Shown here: one piece after another, positions 13,255 through 25,900 of the stretch
Layout of the letters: each line of letters opens with the position of its first letter
How positions within the stretch are numbered: position 1 is the first letter of the stretch
Assembly: GCF_040807025.1 (NCBI RefSeq)
Contig: NC_090943.1
Location: forward strand, 140,888,764 to 140,952,763
Direction: 5' to 3'
Source: Struthio camelus
Lineage: Eukaryota; Chordata; Aves; Struthioniformes; Struthionidae
Length of the DNA stretch: 64,000 nucleotides
The notes under the pieces: model-generated
What the model was told of the DNA's origin: nothing
Seen by the model: only the letters and a program-made list of their open reading frames with translations
Database searches by the model: none
Translations under genes and position numbers: made by a program

Positions 13255-13350
13255 GTCAGCTTCTAGGAGCTAAGAGCATAAGAGCTGTACCAGGACAGAC
13301 CCCAGTTTCATGCTTTCCCTGGCAGTGGCCACTGCCAGATGCCTAAAAAA
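13255..13350 (+). repeat. Ancient amniote interspersed repeat fragment
   Basis: The segment contains AGAGCATAAGAGCTGTACC, then GGACAGACC, then GGCAGTGGCCACTGCCAGAT. That order and wording match, with divergence, an old interspersed repeat common in reptile and bird genomes (consensus roughly: ATAAGAACGGCC, GGTCAGACC, GACAGTGGCCAATGCCAGGT). The family name cannot be set without a repeat library. It is probably the 3' end of an old CR1/L3-type LINE. Confidence 0.45.
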
Positions 13351-14115
13351 GAGCCCAAGATGGGATAAGTGGTATAACCAGACTAATCCTATGTCAGTCT
13401 TCAGCCTTGGGATCTGCGGCACCAGACAGCTCCATTTTCAGCTCTCTCTACAGCTGTGCAACTTCCTCCTTTCTAAAGCCAGGCCCTGCTCCTTTCGTCC
13501 ACCTTTCCTGCCACTGCAGAACTCACGAGTGGACAACAGCCTGGGTGGCCACTGCCCGTTTTGGATTTTTTAGCGATGCAAGAAAACAGCTCAGGTCTGC
13601 CCCTGCAAGCTTGACTGTAACATGCCCATCAGGCACCCAGGAGTCTTTTCATTTTCACTTTTTCGTATCTTAAAGTGAAAGAAGGGCTGTCTTTAGGACA
13701 GATGCCCCAGCTATGGCTTTTGCCCCTCTTTTATGCAGCGCCTCTACTTTTCCAGGTGCTTTCACAGCTTCCCTTGGTGCTTGCCTTGCTTCCAACACGG
13801 CACACCTTTCACCAGGAGTCACAGCCACCACCAGGTGCATCTCAGGCCCAGCCTGATTCTTCTTCAAAAAAATCCAAGCAAAACATTGAAACTACAATAA
13901 CAAATTATATTCTGCCCATTCTTCTGGGCAGAAAGGAGAACATACTCCTCTTTCTGGACCTACAGTAGGAGCAGCTGCCGGGCTGTATAATCACTTGATC
14001 CTCTTTCAGCTGGGTCCAATAATCAAACAAGGATTTCTGGCCCCAAGCCCCCATTCATTAGAGCACCCAGTTACATGGGGTTTTTCATTTCAGATGATAA
14101 TAAACCTCTCAGGCT

Positions 14116-14141
14116 GGGGGGGGGGGGGGGGGGGGGGGGGG
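14116..14141. repeat. Poly-G run (26 G)
   Basis: An uninterrupted run of 26 G followed by a purine-rich flank (GCAGGGAGAGGAGG). It could form a G-quadruplex. Length calls in such runs are often unreliable. Confidence 0.9.
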
Positions 14142-16959
14142 CAGGGAGAGGAGGAAAGAGAGAAATAGGCTTATTGTGAGAGCTTTTGTCCCAGAGATAA
14201 ATCATTTTCTCAAAATTTAGAAAAAATACTTTTGGCAACATTCTGAAAGTTTTAAAGTTAAAAATAAGACAAAACTTAATGGTTTCAGATGCTTTTCGTG
14301 ACAACATAACTGCAAAATGTCTTTAATTTGGAAACAAATTAAATTTGGCAAAGAATTAGTACATAAAACAACCCAATTGCATTCTGTAATTTGAAAAAAA
14401 TTAAAAACAGATAAGATACTGTGAATTAAAAATAACTTCTGCACATTAAATTCTCATGAACTTTCATTAAGGTTTGTATTACATGTCCCAAATGTACAAT
14501 TGTATGTTGTAATACACTAGATCACTTTATTTATAAAAATACCTTTAAAGCTACTGTAAGTTAGAGCCAGAAAAGTGACTATACAAAAATGTTATCTTCT
14601 CACATTACAACTTCATTTCCAATGTGTGTATTTAGAACAGAGACACAATCTCTGTTTCAGTATTTCCGATGCACAACTGAACTTTCTAAAAGTTCAGAGC
14701 CAACTGAATCCATGTATAATTCAGTCATGCCTGTTTATTTTACTGATAAAAACCTGGTGCCAAAGCTGAAATAGCTATATTAGAGATAAAGCTGGACTCT
14801 CTTCTAATTTGTGTATTACCTACAGAATAACTAACTGTCCGAAGGCTGAAGGAGCCTTTATGGACAACGAATGAATAAATCAGAGGGGATTGTTATGATT
14901 TTCTTGGGCCGAGTTCACAAGGCTACCATCCAGAAAAAAAGTGGTTTGTTCTCTTTTTCCCTACAAGCATATATTTTTAGGGAATGTTCCAGTGGCTTGA
15001 CATAATTGTTTATTATCCCTGCAGAGCAGTATTTCTTAGGTCAAATCCCCAAAAGCTTTGATTTAGAGTGCTATTGTGGTGTCTCACGAGCATTTTAGCT
15101 TGGCTATGGGTCGGCCTCCCAGATTAAACTACGTCTCCCACGATGCACCGTGAATTTGTCCCTTCCTGGAAGATGCTACAAAAGTCTCTGGTGCTTCATG
15201 GGAAATTAGCATTTCTCCTAAGAAATGCTAACATAGAACAACAAAGCTCACAGGGTAACATTTTCAATTTGTTTTCATTATTTTTGGTTTTCAGGTGGCT
15301 GACTTGTGGTTGAAAAATCCAAGGTTTTTGTGAGGGAAAAAAAAATCCAAAACCCTGATTTTCAGTCAAAAATAGATTAAAAGAACAATTTTGAAATCAT
15401 TCTAACCAGTGTTACGCTGAAAAACGCAGCGCTGCAAGTTTCTGTGTTTATAGTCACTCCCACCACAAAGCTAGACGTTGAAGAAACTTTTGCTGTACTT
15501 GACCACAAGAGGGACAAGAAATTCACGTCTTTCACATCAGCCAATGGACCTGCTTGCTGGGACGCCGAAAGCAGAAGATTGAGCCTTCCCCAAAGCTCTT
15601 CTGATCACACCTCCGTGAACTGCAGTCCTTGATCCACGAACGCTCCCTGCCGCGCTGGCCATCCTGAAGGGAACCCTCCTCTCATCCACCTTACACCACC
15701 TTCTGGAAGACTGCTGAAAACAAGACTAACTTATTTTAAGACCAGGAGGACCAATTTAATCATTTAATCTGACATCTTGTACAATATCCTAAATTTCAGG
15801 TAGTTATGGACTAAATAGCTCCCGTTTTCCTGAGCACGCACCAAGCACAGCAGCACTGCAGCTCTGAGCCTCGCTGGGGCCAGCGAAGCCGCTTCTGCAT
15901 TCGAGGAGAACGTAAACCCGCATGGGAGCCCAGCGTTGCGCCAGCAGTCGTTTTACGCATTTAATTATTCACCAAAAAGAGTGCAAAAGAGGGGAAACTA
16001 TGCTATTACAGAAAAGCACTTGCATTGTAGTTGGGAGTTAAGGGTGTTTTAAAGGTAGCTTGCTTAGAGGGTATTTCTATTGTCCCCTTCTCTTACTAGG
16101 GCAAGGGGCCAAGCACATGAGCAAGGCTCACTGGCGCACGTTTGCACTGAAGACGCTCTGCCCCTCGAAGCCCTACCAGCTCTGCAGGAGCATGTTACCC
16201 ACCTGGCACAGGCCCCCTGAATATCATCCTGCCCCTTTTGCACCCGCTACACCGCAGCCCTAGGGCAGTCACAAAACAGAGCAAACGCCCAGACACAAAC
16301 CTGTGTGAGCAGCCCAACGAGCCAACCGCTTCCTATGTGCTGTGAGCTCCCTCTGCCATGACATGCCCACAACATATTGCCCAAAAGGGCACAGTATTAA
16401 TAATCCACACTCGTGAGCAGGGGAACTTCACAGAAGTGCTACAAGGTATAGCTGGCTGTGGACTAAAAACCAAGCACAGTGCTGGCAATGCAATCTGTGG
16501 CTCTCCAGCATCCCAGAAGAGGAAACTGAACATAACACGACCGAGTCACTCAGGGCGTGTTAAAAGGCACACCTATAGGGGCTTTTTTCTTGCATCCCAT
16601 TAGACTGTAAGAAATCTTAGAATTGATACCCATTTAATCCAAGGGCAATACATATCATAATTTTATTGCCTAGCTAATGTACAGATTATCCATTTTCATC
16701 GGTAAAAGAGATCTGTCATTCTTTAGGTCAGCCCTCACTTAGAAGAAAACTGATTTAAACCAAAGTGAATTCCTCGCCCCGATGACCTCTTTAGAGACAA
16801 CACTGACAAGCAATATGCCAGGAGCAGTCAGGTTTGTCTCCCCTATTCTGTCTTCAGGCACCACCTACGACATATTACGAGGCTGAAACATCTACTCAGT
16901 AAGAAACGATTCAGAATTTAGACTTGTTGTTTTATTATTTTCAAAACTATCTTTCCAGC

Positions 16960-17110
16960 TTGTATCACCCCTACTGCAAATTGGAGATTGTTCAAAACAC
17001 AGCACCTTGCATCCTATAACCGCTGAGCAACACAGCTCTCCTGTGAAAACCTTGCACTGGATCCCAGGCAGACTTTACATATTAAAGTAAGCACAAACTC
17101 TTGTGCTTAC
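16960..17110 (+). mobile_element. Ancient LINE remnant (L2/Rex/CR1-like RT C-terminal segment)
   Basis: Reading the plus strand with frame changes gives LEIVQNTAP, then AEQHSSPVKTLHWIPGRLYI. This follows the pattern at the C-terminal end of L2/CR1-clade reverse transcriptases (LQxVQNAAAR, then HITPVLxxLHWLPVxxRI). It is broken by a stop and indels and is inert. The exact family is uncertain. Confidence 0.5.
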
Positions 17111-20100
17111 TTTTCCAATATCTTGTATTATCATTCTCTTCCTATAACCTCCCTCTAATCAGTTGGATCACATGGTTGCCTGTGCAACCATTTCACACTG
17201 TGTCTATAAAACAAGATATGTCTGCACTGTGAGTGCCCACAGCTGATGCTCTACTTAAATTTCGCATAAAAGACATTAAAGCTTCTTGAGAGCTGGTCTC
17301 TCAAAGTCAGTGACAAGGGTAGCCACAGAATTTGCAACAACATCTCCTGCCTATAATTTGAGGTAAGCACATTTGGTTTAAATTAGAAGTACGGAAGAAA
17401 TATAGAGAGGGGGAGGGGTTAGGCTTTAACTGCTACTACCTGCAGATACAGTTATTTTACTGCACTCAGCAGCAATTCAAGCTGACCTGTAACATTGCTG
17501 ATAAGCGCGTCAGAGGCATATATTACAGCTGAGCTATCTATCTGAGGGTGGCTACGTGATCTAGATTTTGCAGCAAGTACCCTCATAAAATAGAGAGGAA
17601 AGGGTTAATGAAAGCTGGCTATAACACCTGACCAAAGTGCTGAGGCTGTGCTTAGAAAATTCACATTAAGAATGAAGCTGTTGATTACATAGTGTACTAG
17701 CAGATAAGCCTATATGCAAAAATATTGAGATAAAATTAGATTATGCAAAAGATAAATGTTCTGCCAGTGTGCCGTTCTTGATGTAGGCATCAGAGAGCAG
17801 AGTGAATGAACTAAGCTTATGTGTCACCCTTCATACTGCCTTATAAAGCAGTTGACTGTACATATAGCTTGGTATTTCTGTCATATTACAGAAACGGACA
17901 GACATCAACAAATAATTGTAGATAATGCACTGAACCACCATGAGATGGTCATTTTAATTCAGAACCAACATACTGTTCATCAGTGCGAGGCACTCATTGA
18001 CGGCAGCCTCACCCTCCACTAGCAAGAGCATAAGGATAAAGGACAGTACCATAAGTGATTTAATCCCCTATGCAGATTTTTCTGTGATCTATATAACTTC
18101 CCCTTCCAAATCCTAAGGAATACCTTATTTTCTTCTTTATTGCACATCCATCAAAAGTCTAATATTTCAGTGCTATACATTCAGAGGAGGGCTTTGAGTC
18201 CTAACCTATTCAGAATTAACTGCATTCCCCCTATCCATCAGAAAAGTTTTCTTAGACAAATAAGTTAGGCCAACAGAACTGATACACTGCTTTAATTCTG
18301 TTTGAACAGAACAAGCAGGAAAGGGGAGAGAGTCGAGGTTATTTTCCATTGCGTGTGAACAGAAAGGAAGACAACTCGGGGGACAAAGGATCCAAACTGG
18401 TACAAATCAATCTTCTTTATTTCTGCCGGGCACTGACAGCTTGCACACAGAGGCATCATCAATACTCGACCAGAACTCTAATTCTGTGGCAGCTCAGTGC
18501 CCTACTTCCTCCGTAACGCTTGCAAGACAGTGTAATTGAAAGGTAAAAACATAGAAGGAATGATAAAGATATAGACTGCCCCTGAAACAAAAGGGCATTG
18601 TGGCAAGATGCTATTCCTCTTCCCCGCTCTAGAACATCCTGAGGCCAGCAAACTCAGGGCACATGACACTTGGAAAGCCGTGAGAGACAGGAGGCTGTGG
18701 GAAGGCAAGTCCTACAGGCAGTCCTCAAACAAGCCAAGGAAAATGTCACCACATCGACTGTCTGCCGCAAAGAGCTGAGGAGGAGGGTCAAGTGTCAACA
18801 TGGGGGGTAGAAAGAGGCAGCCAAGAAAGAAGAGGTGGGCAGATGCCTGTGGGGTCTGCCATGAGACGAAAAGAAAGCATTTTACAAACCTGTTCACTGC
18901 AAGTCCCACATTCATAACTGTTTCCAAATGGAAGGCTGTGTGAAAAGCCAAAGCAAACATTCTCAATTCTTTTTGAACCCATCAGACAATATAGGAAAAA
19001 TATGTGCATTTTATGGTTTGAGGGCACAACCTTTTAATTATGTTTGTGCATTGTCATGTCCAAGACCTTTCTTTCTCCTCAAAAATTAATATTTCCTCAA
19101 GCAATGCAGCTATTTATCTTGGATGAACATGAATTGAAATGCAATCTCCCTCTGCAGAAAGAGGCGCAGAAGAGTTATGACACCTAGGGGAATTCAGAAA
19201 ACATTGCAATGCAGTCTTAATCATTTTTCTAGTGCTTTTTTGACTGATATTTGTACAGCTCTCTTAATAGTTTCCAGCTATTGTTTTGCATGTGCTGTAC
19301 ATGCATGCTCAGGGAGGCACTTGCTAAAAAAAAGAAAAAAAAGAAAAGAAAAAAATCCCACCAAGTGCAAGTAACGGGCAGGAAGAAATCAAAGCAAATA
19401 AGATGTAGGCATTTTCTGTCTATTACAGTAGAATGAAATATAGTTCTGTCATGCAAGACCAGTAAATGTTCTGTACATAATAGCTTCTCACTTCCCTGCA
19501 GTGAAGCACAGTCTCATGGGCACAAAACTAAGGAAGATGTCAGTCAACTCCTTTTGCTAAGGATGTATACTTGCAGCAAAACCTAAAGTAACAGTTTGCA
19601 AATGATACTAAAATTAAAATGTATTGAGCGATTGCAAGAAAATTCAGGCCTACTTTGGAAGAGATACTATGGTTAACGGTAAGTGGAGCTTTCGGAAAAC
19701 TTACACTTATTAGTGTTTGGGCACCAACTTTACCCCTTTGAAGCCTTACAGACCTGGTAGCTGGCCAGAAACCATACAGTATCTTCCAAAAGATGCATAA
19801 CAGCAATAATACAAGCTGAAATACAAGAGCGCATTTGTACTTAAGGGATAAGTACAAATATCAAAAGGACACTGAAGGAGGAGTGCTTCCGTAATCGGTC
19901 TAATTATTATTTCACAACAGACTAGTTCTTATGCACATACAACACCTTTCAAGCTAAGACTTCAAAAATGCTTCCTATGCAATTTACACAGACTGTCACT
20001 AAAACGAACGCAATTCTGAGTGAATGACGATAAACAGCTACTTTATCAAAACACTGTGCAACGGTGTACTAGGAGGGAAAATCCTGGTTTGGTCACCCTG

Positions 20101-20220
20101 GGTGAATTCTGACATCTACAAAGATTTCAGTGAGATCTTTTGGGCAAAGCCAGCAAGGCAGCCAAGGCCTGGGTTAGTCATAAGTAAAATTTCCACATAT
20201 AGCCACATTCATAGGACATG

Positions 20221-20300
20221 AATGCTCCACTCTGGCAGGGTGAAAGTTTCAACCCCTGACCTCAGAATCACTTCTATACCGATTGAGCTGAATTTCAGCT
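20221..20300 (-). repeat. Possible tRNA-derived fragment
   Basis: On the minus strand, CAGCTCAATCGGTATAGAAG resembles a tRNA A box/D arm and is followed about 30 nt later by GGGGTTGAAACTTT, a degenerate B box. A complete cloverleaf cannot be drawn. It is probably an old SINE head or chance similarity. Confidence 0.3.
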
Positions 20301-21034
20301 GATGCTTACAACACACTATCCCCAGGTGTTGAAACCAGGGAAAGCAAAGATCTTCCCCCTCTAAGGATAACGCTCTTCCTTGTAACTCATTCAGCGTTTA
20401 AACTTTAACTTTCAGCGGTCTGTTTGGAACGTATTGTGATGTAGATTCAAAATGTTATGTTTCCTTCCTCCCTTTCTTACAGAAGTGTGGAACACGTGTC
20501 AAGAGAATCTCAAAAATTTGAAATCTATGAGGGATTTACCAGAAGGACCTCAGAGGCCTGCCACTGCATCACTTGCCTGTAACAATACAAATCTCTCACT
20601 CACACCACCAGAAGGCTCTGCATTCAGCCCCAATATAAAAAGAAGCATTGCACAAGACCTTCAACACCCACAGAAGTGACTTCACAGGCCCGTCAGATGT
20701 GATCATCTACTTTTTTTTTTTTTAATCCAGCAGAAACAGAGGTACTGTATTCCTTGTTTGTAAACCAGTGATGCCTTTATCAGTTCTGTTACCAAAAAAT
20801 AATAATAAAAAGATACTCAGACTGCTCAGTCAAAGTGTTAATTCCAAACTTACACTTCACAAATAAAAAGTCCCAGAGAAAAAGTCTTCAGGCAAGCTAG
20901 AAGCAGCTAAGCCAAGAAGCTGTTTCTCTGTGGTCCAATGTGTGTGGGACACCATCTGTGGTTCATTTAGCTGAAGCAGCAAAAGCTCAACTCAACCATG
21001 GCCACACAAATACCTGAAAACTAAACACACTTAC

Positions 21035-21206
21035 CATTATAACAGTGAGGGAGATGGTTAGTCTTGACACACCACTGAAAAAGGAGGCAGCTCCAATGGC
21101 AGCAAACAGACCTGGATCAATCCATGCTCCGTATTTATTAGTTTGAATACCAAAAATGGAAACAAGGATCAGACCAATTATCCTGCCATACAAAGCTCCC
21201 ATGTAC
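21035..21206 (-). CDS. CLC-like transporter, exon with the GLFAAIGAA segment and following helix
   Basis: An internal exon with acceptor GCATACAG|GTACAT and donor ATAATG|GTAAGT. It enters in phase 2 and leaves in phase 0. It encodes YMGALYGRI, a hydrophobic segment, NKYGAWIDPGLFAAIGAASF, and SGVSRLTISLTVIM. The pattern GxxYGR, then DPGxFAxxGAAxFxxGxxRxTxSLTVI, is diagnostic of CLC channels and exchangers (CLC-7 has GAAWGRL and [25 protein letters not shown]). It directly continues the SGLVIPLL filter exon and precedes the tyrosine helix exon. Overlapping plus-strand open frames are shadows. Confidence 0.93.
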
Positions 21207-22798
21207 CTGTATGCAAGAAGAAAAAGAGCATTCCTCTGGCCAGCCATGCTGTTTTCTAGAAATGCTTCTAATAATCCCAGATTTAATTTTGTCAGCTTTT
21301 GTAGCAACTCCTTTTCTGAAAAAAAGCTCCAACATCCTTCCTTAACATGAGCACTTACTTAGTGCCAGTCACTAGCATGAAACTGCCAAATTTACTGTAT
21401 TTTGCATGAAGGAAAAGGACTATCAGCATGTCTTATTCAATGATCTTCATTGCAGCCAAATGAGGACGAACCTTACAGGAAGACAGTTAAAAGTGCAAGT
21501 TAGACGTACATCCTGGGATATTTCAGATAAAAAGCCTGCACTTCTACAGCCTTATACAATTCCTTAAAATCAAATCTACCTGTGCCCTATAACCTTGGCA
21601 AGTAGAATACTATAGCCATATAACAGATAGGCAAAATGAAGTAATATATATTAAATGACCTGTCCAAAGCAAATCAGGAATGAAGCTGCAAAGAGAAGCC
21701 AGGAGTCCTCAGACTGACCATATGCTACATTGAAGAGCAAAAACAAATTTAGCACGATCAGGCTGGTGATTGCTGGTGTGAGACACAGCATTCCATTCCT
21801 TATGCAAGGAATTAAAGATCCAAGTCTCAATCAGTGAACCAGATTTGTATAGACATTCACCTTCTAGAAAAGGTAAATATTATTATAAATACTATACACA
21901 CACACAAATATATATTTATATAGTTTGATTTGGGGAGCATCCTCTTGCACTATTTCTGAACTTTTTCCTATTTATTCCTGCAATTAATTCATTTTATTGA
22001 TGGATACAGTTATGGCAGTTCTAGAATGGTTATAAAAATTAGGTTGTCAGTTCAGAAACATGGAGAAGGCTGACAGACTTGGCCTTCAATATCTCTTCAG
22101 CCAAGTATAGCATGTTTCAGCAATCACTGTGTATTAAAATTTGATTTAGACATCAGCTTGGGGAGGGTAGGAGGTGAAAGAAAGGGGATGCTCTGGGGCA
22201 GGGCAAAGGGAGAAGGATGTACACACAAATTTCTCCTTAGAAGTCTTCTGGTATTCGAACTGCATTATGCTGGGAACCCACTCTCCAACTGTTGCTTGCT
22301 GAACACTTTGGGATTCACGTTAAACCTCTCAACTTTACTGCAAGAGCTAGTCTACCACAGCTTTCTAAAAAGTACACAAAAGACCTAACTGCAGTTTTCT
22401 CCAAAGTTTAGGGTGTTGATGTCCAAGATTAAGATTCAGGCTATTATGTGCATAAGAAACAGATGAAAAGTTTGGATCCGAGTCTGTATTTCTACAGTTA
22501 CAGAGATGGAGCCAGCAATCAAGACTCTTTCTGGGTCCCTGAAGGATTCAGATGATCTACACTTGGAAAGTATACAGCTTTGGCAATGGTCCTCCTACAG
22601 CTATTCTCAGATGATTGTTCTTCATTCTCCTCCACGATTTTAGACTCTCTTTCCAAACAAACCATCCTGTTCCACCTATACAACCTCCTCCAAGCAATTA
22701 TAGTTTTGCTATTGCCAAGCCTTCAGTTTACAATTTAGATTGTCGCTACTTCAACGCAGGCCTTTTGTACAGAAAGCTCAAAGATGGGCAAACCTTAC
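21207..22798 (-). other. Intron of the CLC-like gene (1.6 kb)
   Basis: It is bounded by a CTTTGCT|GTAAGG donor and a CATACAG acceptor. It holds a short CA/TA microsatellite near 21893-21920 and otherwise unremarkable AT-rich sequence. Confidence 0.8.
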
Positions 22799-22970
22799 AG
22801 CAAAGGAATAACCAGGCCACTCGCAACAGCAGAACCTGCAGTCCAACAGCTGAGGAAGAAATAAAATGCGAGAGTAATGCAGAGAGATGTGTATCCAAAT
22901 TCACCAGGAGTCCCACGTTTAAAAAGGTATGTGATTCCTTGCTTTCCATTTTCAACTAGAAGAGCAGCCG
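22799..22970 (-). CDS. CLC-like transporter, exon with the third filter motif (SGLVIP)
   Basis: An internal exon. The acceptor CTGTCCTGCAG|CGGCTG is preceded by a long pyrimidine tract and the donor is TTTGCT|GTAAGG. It enters in phase 1 and leaves in phase 2. It encodes AALLVENGKQGITYLFKRG, then a hydrophobic segment with LAFYFFLSCWTAGS, then AVASGLVIPLL. It aligns without gaps to the CLC-6/7 region ATLFFNPQESAILQLF, then LALFFVLYFLLACWTYG, then SVPSGLFVPSLL. The conserved phenylalanine of the GxFxP filter motif is replaced by valine. Two other AG sites, at 22955 and 22941, were considered. The first has a much better pyrimidine tract, the right phase for the 27649-27604 exon and the better alignment. 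Confidence 0.88.
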
Positions 22971-25900
22971 CTGCAGGACAGAGAAAGAGATACAAAACAT
23001 TAAAAGGATCCTTTACAAAACTATGCACTGCATTAGTTCTCATATGCCTAAGTGTAACAAAAAGTATGCAGATCACTGAATTTGGGTTTACACGACAGGC
23101 TCATCATCTCAGACCTTTTCAGGAAAGAAACATTTATGCTTTACCGCCTGCTCTGTGTGATGTTAATCTTGATCTAAATGAGGAGAAACAGCAGTCATTT
23201 AAGCCAAAGAAAGGCAGCTTTTTGACTTTTCAGTGTACTGGTTCAGCAGGCCTCTTTCCCCATTCCTTTCAGAGGTAATAATGCAGAAGCTTCCCAGCAT
23301 ACTTGGCTCAAACATGGAATTCAGTTCTGATAAATCCCTCGAAAGGGAGCACTACACTATTTTGAAGAAAACTTATGTTATGGGTAAATATATTTGGAGA
23401 ACACTTCAAGTCACATAAATTCAGTTTTCCCTAGGTATCATTCACTTAGTTCTCCTTACCTTGATTAAAGGTTTGATTAGAATATTTGACTCCATCTGGT
23501 CCTATCCACGGTGTGCTTGGTGAACAATTATATTCTGAAATTTCCCTCTTGAATTGTTTTATGCTTAAATATTAAAAACAACAACAACAAGAAATCTATT
23601 AAATGGATGAATATAACTTATAGTGCCTGTACAGAACGTGTCTGTTAGTGATAAATTTTCCATACAAAGCCTACTTTCCCTTACATCTTCCAACTAAATT
23701 TTTAAATTAACTAATAAATCTAGTTTACTAGATTAGTTTTTTAAATTATTCTATTAAACTAATAAATTTGGTTCATTAATGTTCATATTTCTCTGCATCA
23801 ACCTCCTGCTGTTGAAAACCAAAATTTACAAAACCAAAAATCACGTTTCACTGCCCCAAACCAGAAAACAGGAAAAATCTTGATTGAAATGCCTAGCTTA
23901 GCCATGATCTCCTTCCCTGTGTGTGTATCACTGCAACCCTGTAAAACAGCACCAACTGACGAAAACATTTTTGATAAATGCTTCTGTGTGCAAGCACAGC
24001 ATCCTAAGCCCAAGGAAGCATTTTTAGTTAGTACATTTTGCATATGAGAGAGCCACAGAAAACAGGAAAAGACCTAGAGTTTACCTCTTCCACAGCAGTG
24101 CAAGCTATACCCAAGCCACACCTAAAAGGTGTTTGTCCAACACATTCTTAAAGGTCGCCTTCAGTAAATACTGGTACTGGTTATTTCAACACTGAAAAAC
24201 TTGTAACTTAGACTGCCGATTAATATCATGCTGACCATGATCTCTTCCTGGATGCTTTCTCAATCTCCGTCATCTTAAGCAATTGCTCCCTCCAGGCAGG
24301 TACAACATCTTTCTCTGACTTGGGAAAGCATCCAGAACGTTTTGACATCACCACAGTCCAAACAGTTACAATATGAACTCTGTTTCTGGAAGAAAAAGCA
24401 GGAGATCTGCGGTATTTGACCCACCTGATCTCTGCTCAGAACTATAAGGGAAACTTATAATGCAGCCAACATCTAGTACAAGAAAATTTTTCCCAGACTT
24501 CAGATTGGCAGCCAAAGGGACACAGGATACTTCCCAATTTTTTATTTGCTTTTTACATTAATCCCAACCACTCAGACAAGAATATATTCCAAATTCATTA
24601 TGGCTAATAAAAAATAAATTCTTCTTTACTCCATCCTGCTTTAGAAATCATACAATTGGGCAACCCACTTATCAGCAAAATCTCAAGCTTTTTTTACTCA
24701 TAGCAAAGACGACATCATTTGTATAGGAGTGCACACAAAAAAAAACAGCACATGCCAGGGGACATTTTAAACTTGCAGCAGTGCCAAAATAAGAGAGAAA
24801 AAACAAGAGAAAATTTTTAAATTAAAATACTGGATTGAGAAAGAAGAATAAAACACAGAGAACAGAGAAGCAGGGGTCACCTACACACCAGTTTTCATAC
24901 CACTAACTCCTTCAGTTTCAAAATCAGCTTATTTAGTAGAGACAGACCCATCTCTGGGACTGGGAGGACAGCACTGCCACATTACATGCTGTAATACACG
25001 TGCTGCATCAGAAGCTGCTAGTGGAAGAAGTCTGTAGCTCGCTTTCCTCCTCCTATGTCCCCACAGTATTCCTTCTCCTCTCAGCAAAACCAGGGCCTGC
25101 TGGAAGTGCTGCAAAACCCTAGTGAAAGCACAGTTCCACTGTACAATATAAATTTATGAGGATAAACTACACTAGGGAAAGCACCCTCATACTTGTATAG
25201 CTGCTTACAGCCACATCTGGACCTGCAGCTGTTTTACTGGTCTGGTTTAAAAGAGAAAACATGCATCTCACTGCAAGAGTTGGACTGGTACAGAAGACAA
25301 ACCCGAGCACTTGCAATGGTTTTGTCATAAGCTTGTTATTGGACTTCGTGTAGCGGCAAGGGTGCCTATTACTTACCTGTTGAATCTTCAGAGGTTAAAG
25401 GCTTTGACTGGCCTCTGGGGCACTGACTAAGAATCTCATATTCTGTTGGAATAAGCCAGATCTATGTGATCCTTACTGAAGTCTCATGATCACAATTCTC
25501 TTTTTCTGTTTCTTAGAACAGAAGGACAATGGACAAGCTTATTTTCCATGTTTAGTCTTGTAGCTTATTACAAGCTCACTAGAGACATCATCACTACCTT
25601 CAGCATGGCCTTGCAAAGTCCATGAAATTCAGCGCTTAATCCTCTTCAGATCTATCCACTTTCAACAGGATGTAGTCTCTATAACTTGAAGCCACACCAA
25701 ACTAAGAACTGGCAGAAAGACAGTTTAGCCTCTAGGTTGGATCAGCCTGACTATTTTTGATACAGAGACAGACAAAAAAAAAAAGCCAAGAAATGATCGT
25801 GGTTTCATATGTTTTTCCTTTAGAGCAAAAATAACTTTGTTCTGAAAAATAACATTCTGCAAGCATTTCATCCTTAAAATGCAGAAGGATGTTGGGGTGA

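Larger units (their letters stand above)
3919..21034 (-). other. 17.1-kb intron of the CLC-like gene
   Basis: It separates two exons that join in phase 0 within the CLC membrane domain. No extra exon is needed, because the protein reads continuously across the junction (SLTVIM, then VEITND). Its contents are simple repeats, a foldback element at 7.6-7.9 kb, tRNA-like and LINE remnants, and many short open frames on both strands (for example 8.8-9.7 kb and 13.3-14.0 kb) that I could not link to any protein family. Confidence 0.7.

Noticed and set aside
13310..13968. Three plus-strand open frames in a row
   Set aside because: They begin inside an old interspersed repeat and show no protein-like conservation pattern. 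Probably chance in GC-richer sequence.
22941..22955. Two alternative acceptors for the SGLVIP exon (22955 and 22941)
   Set aside because: The AG at 22971 has the long pyrimidine tract, gives the right phase with the 46-nt exon, and its extra residues AALLVEN align to known CLCs.
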